Origin: Sphaerolaimus hirsutus
Lineage: Eukaryota > Nematoda > Chromadorea > Monhysterida > Sphaerolaimidae
Assembly: GCA_964036195.1 (NCBI GenBank)
Contig: OZ038458.1
Span: 10,429,832 to 10,493,831 of the forward strand
DNA: 64,000 nt
Direction of reading: 5' to 3'
Positions 48,700 through 60,901 of this stretch are shown piece by piece; within the stretch, counting starts at the first letter, position 1, and every line of letters begins with the position of its first letter. The position numbers and the translations under genes were made by a program. The notes under the pieces are model-generated. The model was not told where the DNA came from, searched no databases, and worked only from the letters and a program-made list of their open reading frames with translations.

Positions 48700-51600
48700 T
48701 TTGGTGGACTTTGTGTAATTATAAATGTATTGACTGTTTATTTATATATTATTCGTTGTTATCTAGTGCTGTTGATTTTTGAGCTGTTTTTTCTTTGTTG
48801 AATTGCTATTGCAAATTTTATCGTCTTATTCGCGCCGTTCACTGGTTTTTGTGCATAAAAAAACGCGTTGTTTGAACATGAAATCGTTTTCAATGCAGAT
48901 TCAATGTACTCACCACAGACGCACAAATACATAAATACATGTTGTCTGTGTACGCATGCACATTCTTGAAAAGTAAATGCCTTGTTCAGAACAGGCACAA
49001 CTAGATTTTTCCACATTCCTCTCAAACTAGTTATCTACGTATTCACCTCATCGATACGCGCACCTGTAAATGTCTAACTAGCATTCCATGTCCCAGATTG
49101 GCTCTATTGTAGTTACGGTGGGCTGTCTTAAAGGTTTTGCGTCAGCAGTCCACCTCAACGTGTCAAAGAAACAGTAACGCGTCTTGTGCTGCCGCTAGCA
49201 GTTGCTGCATGTTTCATGATTACGTTGAATTGAAACATGCACGTTCACTGGTTTTCCTTACAGTGTGTTTCAAATGGGCATGTACCTAAATATGTATGTA
49301 TTCATGTACAATGTCCATGTCTACAAAAGATTTTTACCAAACTACCTAGTTAGGTACGCTTTTCATGCATTCAAATCCGACATGCATGCGTTATAAGAAA
49401 TATTCATCTTTTATCAAAATTAATTCAACAATCAATCAAATATTTACACTCAAGTTATGCCTTCCTGAACAACGGCCGCACTGCAATTGTGTATGTCGGA
49501 TGTTTATACTCAACTAAATAGTACCAAAGTATTATATGCGAGGTTTCCTTGAATTATAGTCATTTCAGAGTGTAGGAAAATGTGCATCTATGGCCATGTT
49601 TACATTGACTGCTGCGTGCACTCTCTTTGTGTCCGATCAGGGACATTCGGTTGTCACACAATGCGTTTTTTTATCTGCACGTCCATACATTTTGATGTCA
49701 AATTGTCAACTGCGTTCAGCGCGTGGAAAGTTGTTTGCCTATTTAATGTTCAATGAAAACTCAATGAAAGATCCTGCTTGTTCGAATACTACATGCATAA
49801 CATGTTCTTGTGATCATGCATTTTGCATTGAAATGTACTTGACACGTATTTATTTATCTATTTTTTCACATGCCGTATAAATACTTTATTTTTCCCCCAC
49901 CCACGCATGTTTCATCCGTGAACAGATTTAAGTTAAGGTTTCGAGTGTCTTCGATTTTCACACAACTTGATTGTAAAGTTACTGATCTTATCGGTGTCAG
50001 GCAGGCTCAAAGAGCAGGGGTTCCACAAATGTAACTACTAATTATCTATAAATCAATATCGGACCCCCTCACCTGTTTATGAATGACCCGCTGTGCTAGG
50101 CATCAATATCATGATTTAATCGTGACGGTGTCACTTCGCCAAGTTTGAGCCCACGTATTTAGGCAAACTTACGCATTCATTCACAATCCCACACGTTTGC
50201 GCAGGTGCTTCACATCGCGCCGTCTATGGACATTTTAAACTAAGGCTATAAGAGCGGGCCTTTAAACAACCAGCTACCGAATACAGGCATTCCGCACACC
50301 CGCTGGACATCTAGACCTTCTATCGACGCCCCTTTGATAAATAATTTCCGTTTTGTAAATGGTTGGTTTGTGCACTCGTTTTCTTTCATGATTCTCAGCG
50401 ACGCATCGTCGTGTCGCGTGTTTCCCCTACCAGCTGATTTTGTGCTATGGTAAAAGATTCAGTTGACCAGCTGAATGATTAGCGGCTGTTTCTAAATACC
50501 GTATTTACTCGAATAGGTCCCCGGGGGGATTATTTCTTCGTCAAACTTGTAATTGTGGTAATCGTTTTTTTGCCAAAATTTTCAAGCATGTTTCTATCAA
50601 TTCACTTCATGACATTTCATGACTTCATAACAAAATAAGATGCCATTTTGTTCGAGTAAACAGGTGCTTGCGATATTTCTAAACACCCTTCTCTTTCCGG
50701 TGAAATCCTTTCAACCTTTAAAGCAAAGTAAGTTCGGCAAAACAGAAGTAGGCTAACTGCTAATGCAATTCGCCAAGTCAAGTGATAATTTTACCATCAC
50801 ACGCGATCCAAGTCACATCACGTGATCTTAGGCCCTTTCTCACTAATTAACCAACGCATTTTATATTGACATGGCAACCGTGCAACGCATGCTTTGCGTG
50901 TGTTCAACTGTTGAATGTTAAATTTTAATAATAAGTACTGTTAACAGAATGTGCACGTAATTTACTTTGATTAGAGATCATTAAGTTGTCTATTAGAATG
51001 TAAGTAATTTAGCATTGAACTACTGTATTCTCTGTCTCTATGGGTCTAAAGTGCCATTAGCGGTGGAGCATTATCGTAAAGCATACTTAAGTGATTAAGT
51101 ATTTATGATTCATGAAGTTTTATATACTTCACATCCGGCCAGCTTTAATGGTGATAATCCAACTGCTGTTATAAATATAAAGCGTGATTTCGCGTAGCAT
51201 TCCAAGAAATTAGTGTTTTTCAGAGAATATAATAATATATAATCTAAGAAACTCTTTCGAGAACCAAATGGTAGTGTCTTCGTTCTGGAAAAACCTGAAA
51301 AATAGAATTAAATTAAAATCTTGCTTTCTTACATGTTTTAAGCTTCAGAAAAAAAATAATCTCTGGATTAAACCGGTATGAATATCAATATTGAAATATG
51401 CTATACTATAAAGATTTTAATTTTAGACATGTAAGCTCCCGAGATCTTTGTGATGCTAATTTCGATTCAGCCTAACCACTAGCTTGTTCCCGAGCTTCAT
51501 GGATTGTGTAAGCTCAGTGTTTTCAGATAACGACCTGTAGATTCATTGCAGCGTGAAATCTCATAACATTTACATTTGCATACTGCAGGAGAAAGTTGCT

Positions 51601-51966
51601 TGTTTTACTTTTAACCATAAAATTTAGTGACGGATTTAACGATATTCTAGATATCTTTCAAAAAAAACTTAGGCTGCACACTTGTTGCACACTTGGCATT
51701 ATTTTCGCCAGGCTGTCTTTATAGGTATTTTCATTTTCAGCCAAAGCCAGTTTTATTTTTAGTTTGCCTGCCTACATAAAAATTTCACCCGACATTTCTC
51801 ATACCGCAAACGACCCAAACATTGAAACATTTTTTAAGATTTCGCGCGCAAGTAGGACAGTGCCTCTGATCTAAAAAAAGTAATAAAAAGTTATTTAAAG
51901 TCATTACAAATCACTCCCTCACCAACACAGGCTACCCCACACATCGCCCCTCCGCATGTGTCCGAC
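48700..51966. other. Intergenic between RRP12 and the SLC10 gene
   Basis: AT-rich; no gene found on either strand. The first part is probably RRP12 3'UTR and the last part SLC10 promoter. A degraded CCGTATT element (from 50499, CCGTATTTACTCGAATAGG) is the only repeat recognised. Confidence 0.35.
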
Positions 51967-54900
51967 ATGAGCCCCGGCGGCGCCAGGCACCAGGGCACCA
52001 CCAACGGCGTGCCGTCGACTAGGTCGCGCTGCCCAGTCATGTTGGCCGTGTCGGCCGCGGTGGCTCTTTTGGCTAGTTGTTGCCAGGCGGCCGCTGCGCA
52101 ACTGCAGGTCGATGGCGGTCTTGAGAAAGTGAATAATGATAGTGAGGGTGGAGTGGTGTTTGACATGGCGGCGGATTGGGGGGACGGTGACAGGCTGCAG
52201 TTGAAGGAGGGCATGAAGGTGCCCTTGAATTTGACGGTGGGCTTTTTGGTTGTACATAAGCCGACATTATTCATATTTTCATTTTTCAACTTTTCCGCAG
52301 GCCACTTACGAGTACCAATCAGCTGATCCTTACCTGCAAAAAGCGGACACATTCGGCGACACGGTTTTTATAGAACTGGTGCCGCGGGACGATCGAGTTT
52401 TGCAAGTTTGGCCCAAGCGTGTGAACGCGACTGCGGTTTGCGAGCGCAGTGTCAAGGCAAACGCTGCCGTCTGCAAAGCGAAGGCGCAGTTCATACTGGA
52501 AGGTTGGTACCGCAAATCTAAGACCCCCTCGATTAATTCCCCCTTGAATACCCCCCCTATTGGTGAGCAGAAATTACTCTTCCCCTCGAATAACCCCCTC
52601 TTGAATAACCCCCCTCTGGATGAAAAGGGTACAAAAATACGAAAGGAAGTTAACCTACGGCAGCAACAGCAGATACACATACAATGATGTGTATGCACAG
52701 GGACGCCCCCCCCCCGCCCTGGATACGTCCTTGTGTATGCAAGTGTATACGCATATTTTTGTTTTTGGACAGTTACATGAACAAACACCTGTATTACATG
52801 ACTTGACAAACTGCATCCATACAATGAATCAAGTTCAAGTTTTCCGAGGGAAAAATACCCCCCTCGAATAAACCTCCTTGATTAACTCCGCCCTCAGAAA
52901 CTTCTGACGAAAAATACCTCCCCTGGAGTCTTATTCGAGGATTTAGGGAATTAGCGAAATGTTTTAAAATATACCTGTAATCGAACACGGTTTCATCCTT
53001 CACAGCGACGTTTCTCGGCGAAACCTGCATAGTGCCGTCGATCACTCGGGCTTCAAACAATGAGATCATCTCCGATCGCATGCGAAATTTTTTTCAGTAT
53101 TGCGTGACGGTTATCCGCGACGGGAAAATCAAGCAGTATGTGTTCATCGGTGAGCTCATAGTTGATCAACTTGAAAATTTTTTTTAAACAAGTGAAATAA
53201 TTACCGGCGCCCACGGCAGGCACGTTGACCTTGCTGATCGTGTTAGCCAACGTGGGCCTCGGCTGCCAGCTCGACCTGGCCGTGGTGTGGTCCGTCATTC
53301 GTAGACCCATTGGACCGGCCATTGGCCTGCTGTGTCAGTTTGTCGTCATGCCCCTGGTTTGTCATCATTTTCGCTATTTTATTTTATGTTTTAATGTGTG
53401 TGGATGAGTCGATTGAGTGTCATTTTCACAGGTCGGCTGGGCACTAGCCTCAATGCTGCTGCTGCCGTACAATGAGCGCGCGCTGGCGCTGGGGATTTTC
53501 GTCGCCGCCTGCGCACCCGGCGGCGGCGCCTCGAATGTGTGGACCGTGTTGCTCGAGGGTGACTTGGATTTGAGCGTTACCATGACTTTTGTGAGCACCG
53601 TGTCGGCTTTGGGTGAGTTTTGAGGCTTTTGGAATTGTTTTGTTTTGTTCCCAATCAGGGCGCTCGAAGTTTCTCCACAGTCGATGGAGGGAATAAATTT
53701 TTCCCCTGTATTCACTAGGTTGCCATAAGTTATTTTCTGAACTTTTTTCAGTCTTTTCTTTCTGAGAAACGTCGATCATTATTGACATTATTTACTTTTT
53801 AGACACATCAACTAGGGTTCAAACGGGATTGACTTTTCGGGATCGGGATTCACTTTTTGAGATTTCGGGATCGGGATCGGGATTGGGGTTTCGGGATCGG
53901 GATCGGGATTGGTATTTTGAGATTTCGGGATCGGGATTGGCCGGGATTGGGGTCACGGGATCGGGATCGGGATTGACATTTTTACGGGATTGGGGTCTAG
54001 GGTTAAAGATTTTGGTCACTGTTCTGGCATTCACAGTTGTTCATAAAGGTCTCAAAACACTGTTGGATGCCAGAAAAGTGACATAAAATGGACGCTGGGT
54101 GTTTGCGTTCACATTTTTGCACGCAAAAATGTCATTTTTTCACTTTATATAATTTTCACTAGGTATTTTTTCCGGGATCGGGATCCCGGTAGGGTTGGGA
54201 ATTTCAAAATTTTCGGTTCCGGTTCTCGGTTCCAAAAGATTTCGGTTCGGGTATCGGTTCTCGGTTCCTGAAAATTTTCGGTTCCGGTTCTCGGTTCGGT
54301 TCTTAAACTCGGTTCCGGTTCGGTTGAAATGAAATGTTGTTCATTGGGTTCGCACAAATGGATGCTGATAGATACCAATAAGTGCAAGAACTTCCCGCCA
54401 GCTTTCGCTGCCGGTTTGTACAAGTTCTACCCCCGGTTCTTATTGAATCACAAAGTTTTCACCAATTGAATATTTATCACATAATCGTTTCCACCCTGTT
54501 TCTCAGGACATTCACAAAACCAATGAAAACTACTACCGGTTCTTTCGGTTCTAAAATGATCAAAATTTTGGTTCCGGGTAATAAAATAACCGGGTATCGG
54601 GTAATAATCGGCTGAACAACAGAAAAACAATATACCCAAGTTTACATGTGTAAGTACATTGGTTGGATATTTCATACTACAGGAGCATATCACAGCTTAT
54701 TATTTCATGGCAGAATCAGAGTTGTTATCAAAATACTGGTATTTAAAAAAGTGTAAAAGCAAACATATACGTTTTCTGTACTCGCGTACTTTCAAAAAGT
54801 ACACAAGTAAATGAGTACTGGTATTTTTTCTGGAGGAAACGTAAATGTATTTATGTAGTACGCGAGTGAGTACGCGTATTATTTTGAGTACAAACATAAA

Positions 54901-56943
54901 TAACTTTTGCCAACTACGGTTAAAACTGCCACAAAACCAATGAAAACTACTACCAGTGATAATGTGTATACTGCAGCGACATTACACCTTACAATGAAAT
55001 CTACCATATCCCATCTGAATAAATGAACATACATAAAAATTTCATCATATTTATCAAAGCAATTTTGTTCTTTTATTCAGGTGGGATATGGTAGATTTCA
55101 TTGTAAGGTGTAATGTCGCTGGAGTATATGTGAAATTACACGTTCCCGCACAATCATTTTGCAAACAGATGAATTTTGCAATTCTGAACACGCACCAAGA
55201 TGTTCAGCTGCTGTTTAAAGGCTTAGATGTAGGTGTTGAAAAAGCACTGTTTAAAAACTTTCAGATTCCTAGAAAATTTCGGTTCTTTCGGGTATTTACT
55301 TCGGTTCCGGGTATAAGTGCCGGTTCTCGGTTCCGGTTCGGTTCTCAAGGTCGGTTCCGGTTCTCGGTTCCAAAATAGTGCTCGGTTCTCGGTTCGGTTC
55401 GGTTCGGGTCGGTTCGGTTCCCCAACCCTAGATCCCGGACTTGGGAGATTCTCGGGATCGGGATCGGGATTTGAATTTTTTCGGGATCGGGATTGGTATT
55501 TTTGGATTTCGGGATCGGGATCGGGATTGGGGTTTCGGGATCGGGATCGGGACTGCTAAATCCCGGAATTTCACGGGATCCGGGATCGGGATCGGGATCC
55601 CGTTTGAACCCTAACATCAACATAATTTTTTGAAATCGTATACGTTTTGTAATCAATTAACGCAATTCACTGTCCCAACATACTCTCAGGTTTGATGCCG
55701 CTGTGGATATTCGCCGTGGGCAACGGCCTGCTCAGCTCGGGCACCGACACGCTCATCAAAGTCCCGCACAGGAACATCGTCACCGGGCTCGCAGTGCTCG
55801 TCGTGCCCATATTCGTGGGCGTTCTCATTCGCAAGATGCGGCCGAGTATGGCTGAGTGCTCCAAGAAAGTTAGCTAGTCGGCTGCGCTGTGCCATATAAC
55901 AAGTGATGAGTAAAGTTGCAAGTGGCAGGTCAACTAATAGGAAAGTATGGATGGCCGAGGGTTTTTCAAAAAAATTTGTTGTTGTTAAAAACGGGGTAGT
56001 TGGAAAAAACGTTTTTTCCATCGCTATATGAAAGTGACAGACTGACCTGCCAATTGAGCACAGCCAATTGGCGCGATGTGCAACTTCGCCAGGTTACACT
56101 TAAACCACTTAAGATTCAAAACGTCCCTCTCGCAGGTGTTGCGTCCATTCTTTCTACTCATCATCCTGTTCATCTGCACATTCGGCGTGTGGGCCAACCT
56201 GTACATGTTCCGCGTGATGTCCATCCGAGTGCTCGCGGCCGGCGCGCTTTTGCCCTGGATCGGCTACACCGTTGGCGCGCTTGTGGCGCTCGCGTGGGGT
56301 CAGGACAGGCGCGCCGTCACCGCTATTTCTATCGAGACCGGCGTGCAGAATAGTGGAGTCGCTATCGTGCTGCTGCAGGTGAAATTTGTAATGGATGGCT
56401 GTCCACACACTAGTTGACACATGTGTGTCAAGTGGTCTGTGTCAACTCAGATTTCGGCTTCATGTGTCGCAGAGGAATCTACAAATGCACATGCGCAATG
56501 TTGAAAAAAAAATATTACGGCAAGTGCATTGAGCATCGCTCTGCTACACGTGAAGCCGAAATCTGAGTTGACACAGACCAGTTGACACACATGCGTCAAC
56601 TAGTGTGTGACCCATCAATAAGTTGATAATCTTAAAAAAGGCCAATAAATGTTCACCGCCAACCACTCAACAGGCGACATTCGGTCAACCTGCGGGCGAC
56701 CTGGCCGCGGTAGCCCCCGTGGCCGTTTCCATGGCGACTCCGTTCCCGCTGCTGCTGTGCTTGCTGTGCCGTCTGGCCAAGTGGTGTTGTTACGCCGAGA
56801 TCGAAGAGTGCGGCGGCGCGAATAAGCAGGATGACGATGAGAAGAAGAATGGCCATATCGTGCTTTGTGGTTGGTGGTGGTTGGCTCTAGGGTTCAAACG
56901 GGACCAGTTTTTCGGACCGGGACCGGGACCAGAAATTTTCTAA
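51967..56943 (+). CDS. SLC10-family (sodium/bile acid cotransporter-like) membrane transporter with long extracellular N-terminus
   Basis: Exons: 51967-52236, 52301-52502, 53006-53149, 53220-53356, 53432-53612, 55690-55868, 56136-56378, 56674-56943; 541 aa. A hydrophobic stretch (VMLAVSAAVALLASCC, about residues 24-39) looks like a signal peptide. An extracellular domain follows (40-205; TFGDTVFIELVPRD, FLGETCIV). The multi-helix transporter core (205-500) carries LLIVLANVGLGCQL, GLLCQFVVMPL, the hallmark ACAPGGGASNVWTVLLEGD, LDLSVTMTFVSTVSALG and the cation-site-like ETGVQNSGVAIVLLQ. The long N-terminus suggests a P3/SLC10A3- or SLC10A5-like member rather than ASBT; substrate unknown. The end is odd: a 693-bp hAT-like element inserted at 56888 supplies the last 17 residues and the stop. 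Without it the frame would run about ten other codons to a TGA. Confidence 0.9.
54190..55430. mobile_element. hAT-like element, CGGTTC(T)CGG array family, nested in the 53813-55613 element
   Basis: TIR TAGGGTTGGG / CCCCAACCCTA; perfect TSD GATCCCGG at 54182-54189 and 55431-55438. The arms are GGTTCCGGTTCTCGGTTC arrays. The interior holds a GTAAATAC-type insert (about 54720-54916) and a 47-bp-arm hairpin (54967-55128). Confidence 0.9.
54967..55128. repeat. Hairpin with about 47-bp near-perfect arms
   Basis: TATACTGCAGCGACATTACA...CCATATCCCA is mirrored by TGGGATATGG...TGTCGCTGGAGTATA, with an AT-rich loop of about 65 bp, inside the 54190-55430 element. Confidence 0.75.
56405..56609. mobile_element. 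ACTAGTTGACA-type MITE (SLC10 intron 7)
   Basis: CACACTAGTTGACACATGTG and the inverse ending GTCAACTAGTGTGTG; inner CAGATTTCGGCTTCA mirrored. Close relative of 3890-4100. It fills 205 of 295 bp. Confidence 0.78.
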
Positions 56944-57580
56944 TGTCGGGACCGGGACCGGGACTGGGGGGTGGGGACCGGGACTGGCTTTTTTCAATTG
57001 TCGGGACCGGGACCGGGACTGGGGGGTGGGGACCGGGACTGGCTTTTTTCAATTGTCGGGACCGGGACCGGGACTGGGGGGTGGGGACCGGGACTGGCTT
57101 TTTTCAATTGTCGGGACCGGGACCGGGACTGGCTTTTTTCAATTGTCGGGACCGGGACCGGGACTGGGGTGTCGGGACCGGGACTGGGATTTGCCGAACC
57201 ATGTACCGGGACCGCGGTCTAGTTTGGACCCTATTCGTATGTAATATCCAGCCAATGTTGTTCCACTGTGTGAATGACGACTCTCAATGTATTAGCCTTT
57301 CCTAATAACATTATTCAAGCACTATTCCATTCCCATTCTGACTTGAAGTCGTGAAAATTTGGTGAAAAGTCATTGAAAAATACATTTTTCCCATCCCTTG
57401 TCGGGACCGCTATAAAATTCCGGGACCGGGACCGGGACTGGGTGGTCGGGACCGGGACCGGGACTGGCTTTTTTAAATTGTCGGGACCGGGACCGGGACT
57501 GGGGTGTCGGGACCGGGACCGCCCCAGTCCCGACTTTTTGCCGAACCATGTACCGGGACCGCGGTCCCGTTTGAACCCTA
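56888..57580. mobile_element. hAT-like MITE, GGGACC array family, inserted in the last SLC10 coding exon
   Basis: TIR TAGGGTTCAAACGGGAC / GTCCCGTTTGAACCCTA; perfect TSD GTTGGCTC at 56880-56887 and 57581-57588. The arrays are GGGACCGGGACTGG units. It shares the outer 16 bp of its TIR with the GGGATC family but has a different array. Confidence 0.95.
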
Positions 57581-57588
57581 GTTGGCTC

Positions 57589-59658
57589 TCCATTGGATGA
57601 TTGATGAATGGTTGTATCGTTGATTGATTTTTACCGATAGTCCTTGCCCTGCATCATTCAAATCCTACTTCACCTACAACGGCGCCACACACTGGATGTC
57701 AACTGTTTTCGGTGTCAACTCGATTTTAGTGCAATGTAGGTCGCAGGACATTCTCCAAGTGCACATGCGGCAAGAAATCAATATTGCCAATTTGCTGTGT
57801 GCATTTGAACGAACATGTCCCGCAACGCATCAACTCAAATTTTAATGGAAACCAGTCGGCCCAGTTGACAGCCGATAACACCTGATGTCAACTGGGCCGG
57901 CACCGAAACCAGTTGACATTCAGTGTTTATAGGCACATATGCATGGCTAAGAAAGAATGGATGGTAAAATTCAGATTTTGATGGAAAGCGGACGAAATCA
58001 ATTTCAGATGTCGATCAGCTGGAACCGATGATCACTGGCGACACGAAACAGCTCAGCGGTATCTGCGATGATTCCAACCGCTATGATCGTTCCAACGCGT
58101 GAAGTGAAGACACCCAAAACCTGGGTTACCATTTTTTCAGGCTTTTTCCTGAAGTTGACAAATTATTTTTGTTGAATATTGTTTGTGATTTGATGTGCTG
58201 TGGGCAGATCCCATTAGTCTCGGTGTTTGTTTTTTTCATTCAGGGGTGGAGCCAGATAGGGATTGTGATAATTTTGTCTTGTATTTTTTGTTTTGATAAT
58301 TAATTTAGGATCTTGACGCTTCACACCCTTTTTAGTTCTCGTTTTTCTGTTCAGTGGCAGGTATCTATTTCTATCTTTACGGTTTGTCCTTTTGTAGTTC
58401 CTAGATAACATCTCCACTTTCCGACAAAGGCATTTTTGCTCAGTTTGCATAATACCCACAAACAACAGCTATTCACACTCTATCAGAATTTATATCATTG
58501 TCAGTCATAATCAAAAATATCATATTGATTTTTTTAAAGTTGTTGTCAGATTCTATTTTCACAGATTTGGTTGTAATTTCACCGCGTAAAATAACTTTTA
58601 TATTATGACAAATTAAACAAATTTATATTTCAAATATCTTCATATATACAGAACTGGATATCTATTGGCAGCAGATATACAATTAAAACATTGTATATTT
58701 AGTGATCTCTATCAATATTATCGCACCCTCAGATTTCTGCATTTTCCATTGGAATTGTTTCGAAGTAGCGAAATTACTATCCTATATTAGGCTTTTATTT
58801 ATTTCTGTTTCCTGCATTGATCAGTTTTAATAAATTTATTTGAAGCCCACCCCTCTGCTCGTCATTTATTTACCACCCATTCAGAAAACCAAACCACACA
58901 TAACTTTTTTGTTTCAATAATGATGAGCGGCAGAATACGCCGCTCTGTTTCTAAGGTGATTCATGTATGTAGTATGAGAAAAATGCTCCGTTCAAATAGG
59001 CAATATAATTGGTTCGCTCGGATACATAGATCATATAGATGGCGCTGGCGATTTCTGCCGCAGGTGTTGTTAACGCGGCCCATGGGCGTGTTACATTTTT
59101 TTGGGTTAGAAACTTCCAGGTGCGTTGTCGCGCGTCGCCGACACATTTTTTTGCAGTCGTTATGGTAGTCTTTGGGTGACGTTGATACATTCCACCGGGT
59201 GACCAGAAACTGCTAATCCTTGCAACTGACTCTTGTGGCAGATAGCGTCCACTCCCAGTCTTTGTAAAATGTCATGTAGAATCTGAAAAGTCAAGTAAAA
59301 TGCCAAATCTTTTTTATTTGTCGGGCATTTGGCAATTTTATCACAATTACCAGGGTTCGGTAGTGCCATCGGAATGTTATGTTTTTTCCAGCGTAACAAC
59401 ACGCAAGTTTGCGCAGCTCCGTGTATTGGAACTTTACGTCAGTCCCAAAGTTCCCCACAATAATTGTATTTATGCTATTCTATTTATTCAAAAATTTCGG
59501 CTTAACTCGTGTATGCGTTAGACATGAATATTGTGTAGGCGGCACTGATAAGCGGCTATTATTAGGTATGGAAAATGGCCCTAGTGGCGGCTGACTCATT
59601 TACTATTATTGGTCAACTTGAACCATTTTTGGCATCGAAAGCCCGCTATGGTCACGTT
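57589..59658. other. Downstream of the SLC10 gene, no gene seen
   Basis: Contains a GTTGACA-type TIR repeat (about 57690-57935). A Lys/Arg-rich 83-codon minus-strand frame at 58214-58465 has no recognisable domain and I do not call it. Confidence 0.35.
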
Positions 59659-60011
59659 TAGGGTGTCAAATTTTCCCGTTTCCGCTTTCCGCAGGCAATT
59701 TTTTTCCGTTTTCCGGCAAGTGCAAAAATTTTTCCGTTTTCTGGCAAGTGCAATTATTTTCCGCAGGCAAAATTCTTTCCGTTTTCCGCTATCCGCAGGC
59801 AAATTTTTGTTCCGTTTTCCGGCAAGTGCAAAAAAATTTTCCGTTTCCGTTTTCCGGCAAGTGCAAAAAATTTCCGTTTCCACTTTTCCGCTGGCAAAAT
59901 TCTTTCCGTTTTCCGCTTTCTGCAGGCAAATTTTTTTCCGTTTTCCGGCAAGTGCAAATATTTTTCCGTTTCTGCTTTCCGGCAAGTGCAAAAAAATTTG
60001 TTGACACCGTA
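59659..60011. mobile_element. hAT-like MITE, TTTTCCG array family
   Basis: TIR TAGGGTGTCAAATTT / AAATTTGTTGACACCGTA; TSD GTCACGTT / GTCACGGT (7 of 8). The array CCGTTTTCCGGCAAGTGCAA is the inverse-sense counterpart of that at 41925-42529. Confidence 0.85.
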
Positions 60012-60501
60012 GTCACGGTCACAATATAGTGCGTGGCTTAGTCACCATCGCCCGAACATTCTTTCATGGCATTTCCTGTTTCGGCGCCAGGATTTCTGCA
60101 CTGCCAGCTACCCAGGCGGTGTAGAGAGAAAATGTCAAGCTTTCATCGGAGTCACGACTTGTGTGTGAATGATTTCCTTTCCACACTGTAACGTTAAGTT
60201 TATGCTGCCGGCGTCGCAGTTCCATTCCAGTGGGGAAAAACTTCTCGGACGATTTTCACAGCTTTCAGACATTGGCCAATTTCCAATTTGTACTATTCCA
60301 ATTTTCTTTATTCGTGTTATTATCTCTCGGGCCATTTCGAAAATTTCAGAACTCAAATCAGCTGTGAACGCATTTGAGTTGACAAAAATGAGTTATTTTT
60401 ATTCTCCATCAACAGTAGTTGGCGGACACCTCATTCTGGTAAACTAAAATGCAGCTGATTTATGAGTTTTCCAAATTCTTCGAAGTTTCGCTATAAAACT
60501 A

Positions 60502-60901
60502 CCGTATTACCTCGAAATACCCCCAGGGGGTTTATTATTTCGCCAGCAAAATTTGAGGGGGAGATAATTCGAGGGGGGTTTATTCGAGGGGGGGTCTATT
60601 ATTTCGCGAGAAATTTTCGGAAATTCCCCATACGCAGACGTAGAAAAATCGAACAATCACATAGATGTATATGTGTTTATAGGCATATATTACTGTATAT
60701 ACACAAAAACCCTTCCCTAACGTCACTCAATCATCAGTGTTAACGTGTGTTCTGCATAGTACAGATCACAAACTGCGGTATTTGTCATGTACGTTCACGT
60801 TACACTCAATTTTAGGGGGGGGTATTTCGAAGGGGGGATATTTCCTCAGCCGAAATTTAGGGGGGGGGTTAATTCAAGGGGGGTAATTCGAGGTAATACG
60901 G
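60502..60901. mobile_element. CCGTATT palindromic element, intact copy
   Basis: CCGTATTACCTCGAAATACC and exact inverse at the right end; TA at 60500-60501 and 60902-60903; G-run/TATTTCGA shoulders. Confidence 0.8.

Larger units (their letters stand above)
53813..55613. mobile_element. hAT-like MITE, GGGATC family, host element (SLC10 intron 5)
   Basis: TIR TAGGGTTCAAACGGGA / inverse; perfect TSD ACATCAAC at 53805-53812 and 55614-55621. Removing the insert at 54190-55430 and one TSD copy leaves 552 bp, the usual size of the family. Confidence 0.92.

Noticed and set aside
52794-53081. Minus-strand frame with RNVAVKDETVFDYR, at first read as an exon
   Set aside because: The plus-strand reading of the same bases (FLGETCIV ... 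YCVTVIRDG) fits the SLC10 extracellular domain and joins in phase to exons on both sides.
58214-58465. Lys/Arg-rich 83-codon minus-strand frame
   Set aside because: No recognisable domain, AT-rich codons and no supporting neighbouring exon.
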